From: Sphingomonas changbaiensis NBRC 104936
GTDB lineage: Bacteria; Pseudomonadota; Alphaproteobacteria; Sphingomonadales; Sphingomonadaceae
DNA: 46,634 bases
Assembly: GCF_000974765.1 (NCBI RefSeq)
Contig: NZ_BBWU01000023.1
Coordinates: 1 to 46,634 of the forward strand
Direction of reading: 5' to 3'
The notes under the pieces are model-generated. The model ran no database searches. It had not been told where the DNA came from and saw nothing but the letters and a program-made list of their open reading frames with translations. The translations under genes were made by a program, and so were the position numbers. Position 1 is the stretch's first letter. Each line of letters opens with the position of its first letter. Below are positions 36,210 through 44,378 of this stretch, piece by piece.

Positions 36210-37097
36210 ATGGCGCGCCCTTCCAATCGCCGCCCCGGCTACTCGCGCCGGGCGCAATATGGCCTGTTCTTCGGCTATGTCGCGGCCGTTTCGGGCGCCG
36301 CGATCGCGCTGCTGCTGCTAATCCTGTCGGCGGTCGATCCGAACGGCTTCGGCGCGCTGAAAGGCGCGATCAGCGACGCGACGCTGCCGATCACGGCCGG
36401 CGGCCGCTGGGTGGTGCAGCGGTCGAGCGATGCCGGCGGCAGCATCGGCTCCTACATCAATGCCGCGGGACACGTGCGCCAGCTCCAGGCTGAGGCGAAG
36501 GAGAACCAGACCAAGCTGATCGAAGCGCGCGCGCTCGCCTTCGAAAATGCGCGGCTGAAGCGGCTGCTGGGCATCACGGAGCGCGGCACCAGGCCGGTCG
36601 CGGTCGCGCGGCTGGTCGGATCGACGGGATCCAGCATCCGCCGCTATGCGATCCTGAACGCCGGCTATCTGAATGGCGTGCGCAGCGGCATGCCGGTGCG
36701 CGGCCCCGGCGGACTGGTCGGCCGGATCGCCAGCGCCGGCGCGATCAGCGCGCGCGTGTCGCTGATCACCGACGGCGGCATGATTGTGCCGGTCCGCCGC
36801 GTGCCGGACGGGACGCCGGCGATCGCGACCGGGACCGGCGACGGACTGATCGACATCCGCGCGCTGGGGGCGGAGAACACGACTTTCAGGCGCGGCGACG
36901 TCTTCGTGACCTCGGGCGCGGGCGGCGTTTATCCGCCGAACGTTCCCGTCGCGATCATCAACCGGGTCACGCGGGAGAGTTTCTTCGCACGACCGGTCTC
37001 CGATCCGGCGGCGCTCGATTTCGCGATCGTCGAACCCGTCTACCAGCCGCAGGTCGAGGTGCAGCGGCGCATCCTGCCGCCACTGCCCGGGCAATGA
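36210..37097 (+). CDS. mreC: Rod shape-determining protein MreC
   Basis: Periplasmic scaffold of the elongation machinery; binds PBP2. 295 residues: one transmembrane helix (about 16-40), a coiled-coil segment (AGHVRQLQAEAKENQTKL, then ENARLKRLLG) and two beta-barrel domains (ILNAGYLNGVRSGMPV, GLVGRIASAG, DVFVTSGAGGVYPPNVPV). The ATG at 36210 follows GGGAGCGG. Its stop overlaps mreD as ATGA. Confidence 0.95.
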   Translation: MARPSNRRPGYSRRAQYGLFFGYVAAVSGAAIALLLLILSAVDPNGFGALKGAISDATLPITAGGRWVVQRSSDAGGSIGSYINAAGHVRQLQAEAKENQTKLIEARALAFENARLKRLLGITERGTRPVAVARLVGSTGSSIRRYAILNAGYLNGVRSGMPVRGPGGLVGRIASAGAISARVSLITDGGMIVPVRRVPDGTPAIATGTGDGLIDIRALGAENTTFRRGDVFVTSGAGGVYPPNVPVAIINRVTRESFFARPVSDPAALDFAIVEPVYQPQVEVQRRILPPLPGQ

Positions 37098-37609
37098 GTC
37101 GCACCCTCACCTATCGCGGCTATCAGCCGGTGCTGAGCGCCAAGGCGCGCGCGGTGCCGATTGTCTCGACGATGATCGGATCGCTGCTGCCGGCTTTGGC
37201 GCCGATGATCGCGCAAGGTCCGGTGCTGCCGCCTTTCGGCCTGATGGTGCTGCTTGCCTGGCGGTTGCTGCGGCCAGGCTTCTGGGCGGTGTGGGCGCCC
37301 CTGCCGCTCGGGTTCTTCGATGACCTTGTCAGCGGGCAGCCGGTCGGCAGCGCGATGCTGTGCTGGACCTTGGCGTTCCTCGCCATCGAGGCGTCCGAAC
37401 GGTCCGTGCTGTGGCGCGATTACGTCCAGGACTGGATGGTCGCCGCAGCGGCAATCGCCGGCTGTCTGGTCGGGGGGTATTTTTTAGCCCTGTTCGCCGG
37501 CGGCGCAGCACCTATCTTGGCAATCGTGCCCCAAATCATTGCATCCACGTTACTTTTTCCTGTCGTCGCACGCCTGTGCGCGCGGCTTGATGTCTGGCGC
37601 CTGCGGTGA
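37094..37609 (+). CDS. mreD: Rod shape-determining protein MreD
   Basis: Small multi-pass inner-membrane protein that works with MreC in rod elongation. 171 residues with about five hydrophobic helices; PPFGLMVLLAWRLLRPGFW and LPLGFFDDLVSGQPVGSAML are typical MreD stretches. ATGA overlap with mreC and GTGA overlap with mrdA indicate a chain of coupled translation. Identification rests on these short motifs, size and position. Confidence 0.93.
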   Translation: MSRTLTYRGYQPVLSAKARAVPIVSTMIGSLLPALAPMIAQGPVLPPFGLMVLLAWRLLRPGFWAVWAPLPLGFFDDLVSGQPVGSAMLCWTLAFLAIEASERSVLWRDYVQDWMVAAAAIAGCLVGGYFLALFAGGAAPILAIVPQIIASTLLFPVVARLCARLDVWRLR

Positions 37610-39591
37610 AGCGGCCGAAGAAGATCGTCACCGAGGCGAGCCAGAGCTTCACCTTCACGCGCCGGGCGCTGCTGCTGGGCGGGTTGCAGGGCGGCGTCGG
37701 CGCCGTGCTCGCTGGTCGCCTTGCCTGGCTGTCGATCGCAGAGAACGAGCATTATGCGCTGCTGTCCGAAAGCAATCGCGTCAACCTGACACTGATCCCG
37801 CCGCGGCGCGGCTGGATCGTCGATCGCCAGGGCAAGCCGATCGCGATCAACCGCACCGATTTCCGGGTCGACCTGATCCCCGACCGCATTGTCGACAAGG
37901 ACAAGCTGCTGGGCGACCTTCAGGCGCTGCTGCAGCTTCCCGAGGAGGAGATGCAGCGGATCCGCGACGATCTGGAGGAGGCGCAGGGGTTCAAGCCGGT
38001 CCAGGTCGCGGAGGATCTGGATTGGGAGAAATACGCCGCGGTCAGCGTGCGGCTGAACGACCTGCCCGGCGTGTCGCCGATGCGCGGCTATTCGCGCTTC
38101 TATCCGGACGGTGCCGCGGTCGGGCATTTGGTCGGCTATGTCGGCGCGGCATCCGCCAAGGATTATGAGGAAAGCAAGGACCCGCTGCTGATCACGCCGG
38201 GCTTCAAGGTCGGCAAGGACGGGCTTGAAAAGGTGATGGAACCGACGCTGCGCGGCACGCCCGGCGCCAAGCGCGTCGAGGTCACGGCGCGGGGCAAGCT
38301 GGTCAAGGAACTGACGACGCGCAGCGACGTGCCGGGCCACACGCTGAAGCTTTCCATCGATGCGGGCTTGCAGACCTATGCGGCGCGGCGGCTCGGGACC
38401 AACTCGGGCTCGGTGGTCGTCATCGATCTCGCAACCGGCGGCCTGCTCGCGTTCGTGTCGATGCCCTCCTATGACCCGAACAGCTTTTCCGACGGCATCG
38501 GCCGCGACGAATGGAAGATGCTGTCGGAAGACGATCACATCCCGCTGATGAACAAGGCCGTGTTGGGCCTTTATCCACCGGGATCCACCGTCAAGCCGAT
38601 GAACGCGCTGGCTCTGCTGGAAGCCGGCGTCGATCCGCGCGACCGGGTCGTCTGCGCCGGCGCGCTGCGTGTCGGCAATGGCCTGTTCCACTGCCATAAA
38701 AAGCGCGGCCATGGCCCGCTGGATATGAAAAATGCGGTGATGCAGAGCTGCGACATCTATTTCTACGAGATGTCGCGGCGGCTGGGTTACGATCGCATCG
38801 CGCCGGTCGCAAAGGCGATGGGCCTCGGCCAGAAATTCGATCTGCCGCTCGTCTCGCAACGCTACGGCACGGTCCCCGACAGCGCGTGGAAGCTGAAGAA
38901 ATATCATCAGCCCTGGACGATTCCGGACTCGCTGAACGCCTCGATCGGCCAGGGCTATGTGCTCGCCAACCCGCTGCAGATGGCGGTGATGGCGTCGCGC
39001 CTTGCCTCGGGACGGGAAATCAAGCCGTCGATGTTCTTCGGTCACGACAAGCCGGCCGCGCCGCTGCCGTACAGCGCGGAGCATTTCGCGATCGTCCGTG
39101 ACGCGATGTACGGCGTCGTCAACGAAGGCGGAACCGGCGGCGCAGCGCGGATGCAGGTGCCGGGCGTCGCGCTTGCCGCAAAGACCGGCACCGCGCAGGT
39201 GCGGCGGATCACGATGGCCGAGCGTGCGGGCGGCGTCCTCAGCAACGCCTCGCTGCCGTTCCGGATGCGGGACCACGCCCATTTCATCTGCTTCGCGCCG
39301 GCCGATAACCCGCGATATGCAGCATCGGTCGTTCTCGAACATGGCGGCCATACGGTTCGCAATCTCGACTCGCCGATGACCGGTCGCGACATCATGACCT
39401 ATTTGTTCGATCCGGATCGCGCGATGAAGAGCCTGGCCGAGGTTGAGCCGACGTGGGGCGGCGACATCGCCACGCGGATGGCGGCGAAGGCGGAGGCATG
39501 GAAGCTCGCCAAGGCCGGTGCTACGCCGCTGCCGACCTCCACGCCCACGCCGGCCGATCCCGGCGCCAATGTCGCGGCGGCAGTCGATTGA
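37606..39591 (+). CDS. mrdA: Penicillin-binding protein 2 (peptidoglycan D,D-transpeptidase)
   Basis: Cross-links peptidoglycan during cell elongation with RodA. 661 residues. N-terminal membrane anchor ([20 protein letters not shown]), dimerisation domain starting IPPRRGWIVDRQGKPIAIN, and transpeptidase domain with SxxK as STVKP (Ser327, Lys330), SxN-type SCD in MQSCDIYFYE, and KTG as AKTGTAQV. A poorly conserved Pro/Thr-rich tail ends the protein. The GTG start overlaps the mreD stop and the stop overlaps rodA as TTGA. Confidence 0.96.
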   Translation: MKRPKKIVTEASQSFTFTRRALLLGGLQGGVGAVLAGRLAWLSIAENEHYALLSESNRVNLTLIPPRRGWIVDRQGKPIAINRTDFRVDLIPDRIVDKDKLLGDLQALLQLPEEEMQRIRDDLEEAQGFKPVQVAEDLDWEKYAAVSVRLNDLPGVSPMRGYSRFYPDGAAVGHLVGYVGAASAKDYEESKDPLLITPGFKVGKDGLEKVMEPTLRGTPGAKRVEVTARGKLVKELTTRSDVPGHTLKLSIDAGLQTYAARRLGTNSGSVVVIDLATGGLLAFVSMPSYDPNSFSDGIGRDEWKMLSEDDHIPLMNKAVLGLYPPGSTVKPMNALALLEAGVDPRDRVVCAGALRVGNGLFHCHKKRGHGPLDMKNAVMQSCDIYFYEMSRRLGYDRIAPVAKAMGLGQKFDLPLVSQRYGTVPDSAWKLKKYHQPWTIPDSLNASIGQGYVLANPLQMAVMASRLASGREIKPSMFFGHDKPAAPLPYSAEHFAIVRDAMYGVVNEGGTGGAARMQVPGVALAAKTGTAQVRRITMAERAGGVLSNASLPFRMRDHAHFICFAPADNPRYAASVVLEHGGHTVRNLDSPMTGRDIMTYLFDPDRAMKSLAEVEPTWGGDIATRMAAKAEAWKLAKAGATPLPTSTPTPADPGANVAAAVD

Positions 39592-40700
39592 AGCAGACCG
39601 GGATCATTCCCGCGCCGTTGGCAGCGCTGCCCTGGAGCATGCTGCTGCTCGTGATCGCGATCACCGGCTTTGGTCTGGTGGTGCTCTATTCGGCGGCCGG
39701 CGGCAGTCTGAGCCCTTGGGCGCTCGGCCAGGGGATGCGCTTCCTGATGTTCCTAGGGATGGCCGTGGTCTTGTCGCGCGTCCCGGAGCGCATGTGGCAG
39801 ACGATCGCCTTTCCGGTTTACGGTATCCTGGTGCTGGCGCTGATCGGCGTGGAAGCGATCGGCGGGATCAGTGGCGGCAGCCAGCGCTGGCTCGACCTGG
39901 GCATCATCCGGCTTCAGCCGTCGGAGCTGATGAAACCGGGCATCGTGCTTGCCGTCGCCCGCTTCTACGGGATGCTGCCCGCCGGGCAGCTGCGGACGAT
40001 TAACGCGATCTGGCCGGCAGCGATCCTGATCGGCGTGCCCGCGGCCCTCGTCATGCTGCAGCCCGACCTCGGCACCGCGATGATGATCACATTCGGTGGG
40101 CTGACGGTCACGTTCCTGGCGGGGCTGCCGCTCCGCCTCTATGTCGGCTCGACCCTCGCGGGAGCGGCGGCGGCGCCGATCGCGTTCGGCATGATGCACG
40201 AATATCAGCGCAACCGCGTGCTGATCTTTCTGAACCCGGAGAGCGATCCGCTCGGCAAGGGCTATCACATCAGCCAGTCGAAGATCGCAATCGGATCGGG
40301 GGGACTGTTCGGCAAGGGCTTCCTGCAGGGGACGCAGAGCCGGCTCGATTATCTGCCCGAGCGCCACACTGACTTCGTGTTCGCGACGATGGCCGAGGAA
40401 TGGGGCATGGTCGGCGGCCTGTTCCTGATCTTCGCCTTTTTCCTGCTGATCCGCTGGGGCATGCAGGTTGCGCACAACGCCCGCTCCAAATTCGCGCGCC
40501 TGACCGCTGCAGGGCTGGCGACGACCATCTTCTTCTACGTCGCGATCAATCTGATGATGGTGATGGGGCTGGCGCCGGTGGTCGGCATTCCGCTGCCGCT
40601 GGTCAGCTATGGCGGATCGGCGGTCATGACGGTGATGATCTGCATCGGCATCCTGATGTCGATCGACCGCGATTCCCGACGCGGACGACGCATGGCCTAG
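39588..40700 (+). CDS. rodA: Rod shape-determining protein RodA (SEDS glycosyltransferase)
   Basis: Polymerises lipid II into glycan strands in partnership with PBP2. 370 residues, about ten transmembrane helices. SEDS signatures: GGSQRWLDLGIIRLQPSELMK, LQPDLGTAMM, GTQSRLDYLPERHTDFVF and LPLVSYGGSAVMTVM. The start is TTG at 39588, overlapping the mrdA stop by four bases, so the whole mreC-mreD-mrdA-rodA run is coupled. Its TAG stop shares a CTAG with the convergent ABC permease gene. Confidence 0.96.
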   Translation: MKQTGIIPAPLAALPWSMLLLVIAITGFGLVVLYSAAGGSLSPWALGQGMRFLMFLGMAVVLSRVPERMWQTIAFPVYGILVLALIGVEAIGGISGGSQRWLDLGIIRLQPSELMKPGIVLAVARFYGMLPAGQLRTINAIWPAAILIGVPAALVMLQPDLGTAMMITFGGLTVTFLAGLPLRLYVGSTLAGAAAAPIAFGMMHEYQRNRVLIFLNPESDPLGKGYHISQSKIAIGSGGLFGKGFLQGTQSRLDYLPERHTDFVFATMAEEWGMVGGLFLIFAFFLLIRWGMQVAHNARSKFARLTAAGLATTIFFYVAINLMMVMGLAPVVGIPLPLVSYGGSAVMTVMICIGILMSIDRDSRRGRRMA

Positions 40701-41842
40701 GCCCGGCGGCCGCCGCCCGACTTCAGCACGCCGCGGCGGAACAGGCGAGCGGCAATCGTCACGGTGATCCCGAGCCACAGCAGCTGCCAGGCAAGCGCCA
40801 CGACGTGCTGCCAGGCAGGCACGCCGGTCGCCGCGCGGCCGGCCATCGCGAACGGAGAGCTGAACGGGAACACCGCGGCAATGACGCCGACCGTCGAGTC
40901 CGGCGCGCTCGCCCCCGCGCTCGCCAGCGCGAACATGGAGACCTGGAAGATGGTCACCGGCAAGGACATCATCTGGATTTCGCGCATTGTCCCCGCCTGC
41001 GCGCCGACGCCGAGGAACACGGCGCCGAGCAGCAGGAAACAGAGCATGAAATAGCAGAGGAACAGCACAGCGAAGCTGGCGAGGCCGGTCGCCGGCGCGA
41101 TCGCCTCGAAACTGAGGCCGCCGAGATGAAGCGCCGCGGCGGTCCCCGCAATGCCGCCCCAGAAGGCGGAAAACAGCAGCGCGACGCCCAGCATGCCGAT
41201 CAGCTTGCCGAGAAAGACCGCCTCCAGCGGCACGGCGGCGGCGAGGATTTCGATCACCTTGTTGTTGCGTTCCTCCGCCAGCATGCCGATCGCCTGGCTG
41301 GCGAGCAGCAACGACAAGAAGAAGAGCAAGAACACTGCCCCGAAGGCGGTCGCATTCCGTGCGTGCGCGCCGCCCTCCGGCCGCGCAATCGACAGGGCCT
41401 TGATGGCCGGCTGCGTTCCCGATGCCGCTGCCCCGAGCAGCGCGAGGTAATCGCCATCCCGAGCGCCCCTCTCGGTATGCAGCACGCGCCCGTCGAACAG
41501 GACGGCCGATACGCCGTCACGGCTCAACAGATCGCGCGCCTGCCGTGCCGCATCCCGCTCCCGCGCCTCGAACGAAACTTGCGGCGGCGCCGGATCGCCA
41601 CCGACAATCCCCCGGAGCCGCTGCTCTGCTTTGCGAAGCCTCGGAAGCTCGTCTGGCCCGGTGAGGACCACGGCACGTTCTCGGCCATCCTCCACGACGT
41701 GCATGGCGCCGAGGCTTCCGATCGTCGCGACCGACAGCATGAACAGGGGCGCGAGCAGGAAGATCAGAAAGGTTGGCGTCAGCACGATCGCGCCGAAATC
41801 CCGGCGCGCGATGACGAGCGCCTGGGCAAGAAAGCGCCTCAT
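40697..41842 (-). CDS. ABC-2 type transporter permease (NatB-like)
   Basis: Membrane half of an ABC exporter. 381 residues: a first helix after FLAQALVIARRDFGAIVLTP, a large extracytoplasmic domain (about 50-170), then five or six helices in the C-terminal half, with the ABC-2 signature LASQAIGMLAEERNNKVIEILAAAV split across residues near 180-205. Resembles Na+ exporter NatB-like permeases; the exported substrate is unknown. Its ATG overlaps the stop of the ATPase gene (ATGA), so the two form one transporter. Confidence 0.9.
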   Translation of the reverse strand: MRRFLAQALVIARRDFGAIVLTPTFLIFLLAPLFMLSVATIGSLGAMHVVEDGRERAVVLTGPDELPRLRKAEQRLRGIVGGDPAPPQVSFEARERDAARQARDLLSRDGVSAVLFDGRVLHTERGARDGDYLALLGAAASGTQPAIKALSIARPEGGAHARNATAFGAVFLLFFLSLLLASQAIGMLAEERNNKVIEILAAAVPLEAVFLGKLIGMLGVALLFSAFWGGIAGTAAALHLGGLSFEAIAPATGLASFAVLFLCYFMLCFLLLGAVFLGVGAQAGTMREIQMMSLPVTIFQVSMFALASAGASAPDSTVGVIAAVFPFSSPFAMAGRAATGVPAWQHVVALAWQLLWLGITVTIAARLFRRGVLKSGGGRRA

Positions 41843-42750
41843 GCCGCGGCCTCCCCTTCCCGCACGAGCTTCACGAATATCTCGTGCAGGCCGGGTCGCT
41901 CGATCGACAGTCCGGCGACGCCGTGGCCTGACTCGATCAGCCGGGCCAGCACCGGCTCGATCCCTTCGGCCGGCACTTCGAAATCGAAGCCGTCGCGAAC
42001 GGGCGAGGCATCCGGGGGCAGAAAGGTGGCCGTGTCACCGTTCCCCGAGCGCGGCACGAGATGCGCGCGCATCGGCAGCAGCGCGCGGGCTTCGTCGACC
42101 GTGCCTTCGAAACGGCGCTTGCCGCCGGCGATGATCGCGATCCGCTCGCAGAGGCGCTGGGCGTGCGCCATCACGTGCGTGGAGAACAGGATCGTCGCGC
42201 CGCGATCGCGCTCCGCAAGAATCAACTGCTCGAGCTTTTCCTGATTGACCGGGTCGAGCCCGGAAAACGGTTCGTCGAGCACCAGCAGCTCAGGCCGGTG
42301 CACCATCGATCCGAGCAGTTGCACAAGCTGGGCCATGCCCTTGGAGAGCGCCCGAATCTTCTCGCCCGCCGCGTGCCCCAGGCCCGCGGCCTCGAGCATT
42401 TCGACGCCGCGCCGCCGTCCCTCGGCCCAATCCAGGCCGCGGAGCGCGCCCATGAAGGCAATCGCCTCGCGCGCCTTCATCGAAGGATAGAGGCCGCGTT
42501 CCTCGGGAAGGTAGCCGATGCGGTCGCTGACCTCGCGCGGCCTCGATGCGCCGAGCACGATCCGCTCGCCGGCATCGGGATCGATGATGCCGAGCAGCAT
42601 GCGGAGCGTCGTCGTCTTGCCGGCGCCATTGGGCCCGAGCACGCCATAGATGCAGCCGCGCGGCACAGCGAGATCGACGCCCGCGACCGCCAGCTTGCGC
42701 CCAAATCGCTTCTCCAGGCCGGTCGCGGTCAGGACGAAATCGGATTGCAC
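41839..42750 (-). CDS. ABC transporter ATP-binding protein
   Basis: 303 residues. Walker A is GPNGAGKTT, the Q-loop region reads RIGYLPEERGLYPSM, the signature is LSKGMAQLVQL, Walker B is LLVLDEPFSGLDP and the H-loop His is in FSTHVMAHA. A C-terminal ~90-residue extension, common in NatA-type exporters, follows. The GTG at 42750 (VQSDFVLTATGLEKRFGRK) was chosen; the frame continues to an ATG at 42813 but that part is not domain-like and runs into the divergent acetyltransferase start. Coupled to the permease gene. Confidence 0.93.
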   Translation of the reverse strand: MQSDFVLTATGLEKRFGRKLAVAGVDLAVPRGCIYGVLGPNGAGKTTTLRMLLGIIDPDAGERIVLGASRPREVSDRIGYLPEERGLYPSMKAREAIAFMGALRGLDWAEGRRRGVEMLEAAGLGHAAGEKIRALSKGMAQLVQLLGSMVHRPELLVLDEPFSGLDPVNQEKLEQLILAERDRGATILFSTHVMAHAQRLCERIAIIAGGKRRFEGTVDEARALLPMRAHLVPRSGNGDTATFLPPDASPVRDGFDFEVPAEGIEPVLARLIESGHGVAGLSIERPGLHEIFVKLVREGEAAA

Positions 42751-42811
42751 GCGCACCCAAGGCCCCGAACCGGCTCTGGCGTCAAGAGACGGGTGAAGCC
42801 AAAGAAGGTTC

Positions 42812-43336
42812 ATGAATCTTCAAATTCGAACCGCCAGTCCGCCCGATATCCCGGCGCTGCTCGACCTCGTCCACAGCGCCTACCGCGGCGATCGGGCCCG
42901 CAGCGGCTGGACGCACGAAGCCGATCTGCTGGACGGGCAGCGCACCGATGCGGCTGCGCTCACGGCCGCTCTCAACGATCCGAAGCAGCAGATTATGCTG
43001 GCCTTGGACGGAACGGCGCTAGCAGGATGCGTGCAGATTTCCGATCAGGGTGGTGGCAAGGCCTATCTCGGCCTGCTCTCGATCGCGCCCGAGCGGCAGG
43101 CGCAGGGGCTGGGTCGCGTGTTGATCGCCGCGGCGGAAGAAGAGGCAAAGCGCGCGTTCGGCGCCACCGTGATGGAAATGACCGTGATTCGCCAACGGGA
43201 GGAGCTGGTCGCCTATTATGAGCGGCGCGGCTATGCCCGCACCGGCGAGGAGCGCCCCTTCCCGCTCGATGATCCGCGCTTCGGCGTTCCCAAACGGCGC
43301 GACCTGAGCTTCGTGGTCCTCGCCAGGCCACTTTAG
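42812..43336 (+). CDS. GNAT family N-acetyltransferase
   Basis: 174 residues, acetyl-CoA-dependent transferase. It begins LQIRTASPPDIPALLDLVHSAY; the acetyl-CoA binding core is YLGLLSIAPERQAQGLGRVLI (RxxGxG-like QAQGLG), followed by YYERRGYARTGEERPF. The acceptor is unknown. Divergent from the ABC ATPase gene, with no room for separate promoters if the longer ATPase start were used. Its TAG stop overlaps the convergent regulator's stop (TTAG). Confidence 0.9.
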   Translation: MNLQIRTASPPDIPALLDLVHSAYRGDRARSGWTHEADLLDGQRTDAAALTAALNDPKQQIMLALDGTALAGCVQISDQGGGKAYLGLLSIAPERQAQGLGRVLIAAAEEEAKRAFGATVMEMTVIRQREELVAYYERRGYARTGEERPFPLDDPRFGVPKRRDLSFVVLARPL

Positions 43337-44253
43337 GCGACCCGTAGACCCAGCTGATGAGCGGTCTGGAAATACGCCGCGAGCGCGTCCCCGGCATCGT
43401 CGGACAATTCGATGAAGATGCGCCGGCCGTCCTCGGGATCGGCGCGGCGGACGAACAGGCCGTGATCGGTCAGCGTGCGGATCCAGCGTAGCGCCGTCGT
43501 CGCAGGCACGGCAGCGGCGATGCAGAGGCTCGAAACGGCAACCCGGCTCTGCTCCAGCCGCGCGGCCATCAGGTCGAGCAGCATGTCCCAGGCCGGATCG
43601 GCGAACAGGTCGCGCGGAAAGAACTGATCCCGCAGCCGCCGGATGCGGATCAGGCTGCGAACCATGTTGGCATCGACCTTGGCTTCGCCCTCGATCTCGG
43701 GAAAGTCGCGGTGCGGCGCGTAGGAGATGGACCGGGCAGAGCTGGACAGCTCGGCGAGCGCGCCGGCGATCCGCGCGACTTCCTCGCTCAGCCGCCGCAG
43801 CCGCTCAGCCTCCGCCTCGATGCCGTGATCGTGAAGCCTGTGCCTGCGCTGGGCGAGCATCAGGCCCAATGCCGCGGTGCGCTCCTCGATGCCTGCGTCG
43901 CAGAGCAGATCGATCCTGGACTCATCGAGCCGCGCGGTCACCGCGTCGATCAGCGATGATGGAATCGAGATCACGGCGGAGGTCGTGCCCTCGCTCACGG
44001 CATGATTGGCCCAATCGATTAGCCTCTCTCGCGTGAGCTCATCCGTGCCGTCGAGCTCGATCAGCACTGAATCGACGCCCACCTGCCGGCTGAGCCGTTC
44101 CAATGCGCCGGCGGTCGGCTCGGCGCCCACGATCCGCGCACCGACGCTGCGGGCCGCTTCAAGGGCCGCTGCCCGGTCCTGCTCACGATCGGCGAAGATC
44201 AGTACGGAAGGTTCGTCCCCCCAGCCCCCAGCTGCGCTCGCCACCCTGTTCAC
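43333..44253 (-). CDS. Winged-helix (MarR-like) transcriptional regulator with N-terminal receiver-like domain
   Basis: About 306 residues. The N-terminal part (PSVLIFADREQDRAAALEAA, VDSVLIELDGTDELTRERL, AVISIPSSLIDAV) has the alternating strand-helix look of a response-regulator-like domain. A helical linker follows, then a C-terminal winged helix (FADPAWDMLLDLMAARLEQS, then VPATTALRWIRTLTDHGLFVRRADPEDGRRIFIELSD) typical of MarR relatives. The targets are unknown. GTG at 44253 was preferred to TTG at 44286 because an inverted repeat overlaps the longer start. Confidence 0.78.
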   Translation of the reverse strand: MNRVASAAGGWGDEPSVLIFADREQDRAAALEAARSVGARIVGAEPTAGALERLSRQVGVDSVLIELDGTDELTRERLIDWANHAVSEGTTSAVISIPSSLIDAVTARLDESRIDLLCDAGIEERTAALGLMLAQRRHRLHDHGIEAEAERLRRLSEEVARIAGALAELSSSARSISYAPHRDFPEIEGEAKVDANMVRSLIRIRRLRDQFFPRDLFADPAWDMLLDLMAARLEQSRVAVSSLCIAAAVPATTALRWIRTLTDHGLFVRRADPEDGRRIFIELSDDAGDALAAYFQTAHQLGLRVA

Positions 44254-44283
44254 CTTATGCCCCTGTGGGCCGATACATGCCTT

Positions 44284-44322
44284 CAAAATGGGGCGAAGTC
44301 AGCCACCCGCGACTCCATTTTG
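44284..44322. promoter_or_regulatory. Inverted repeat at the regulator start, candidate operator
   Basis: CAAAATGG (44284-44291) and its exact inverse CCATTTTG (44315-44322) are separated by 23 bases, immediately upstream of the preferred start of the winged-helix regulator. An A/T-rich motif like this stands out in GC-rich DNA and suggests autoregulation. Confidence 0.4.
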
Positions 44323-44378
44323 GAGCGTTCCGCAGCGGAGGCCGGCTCCGTCGCAGAACTTGATCCGGAATGGAGCGA

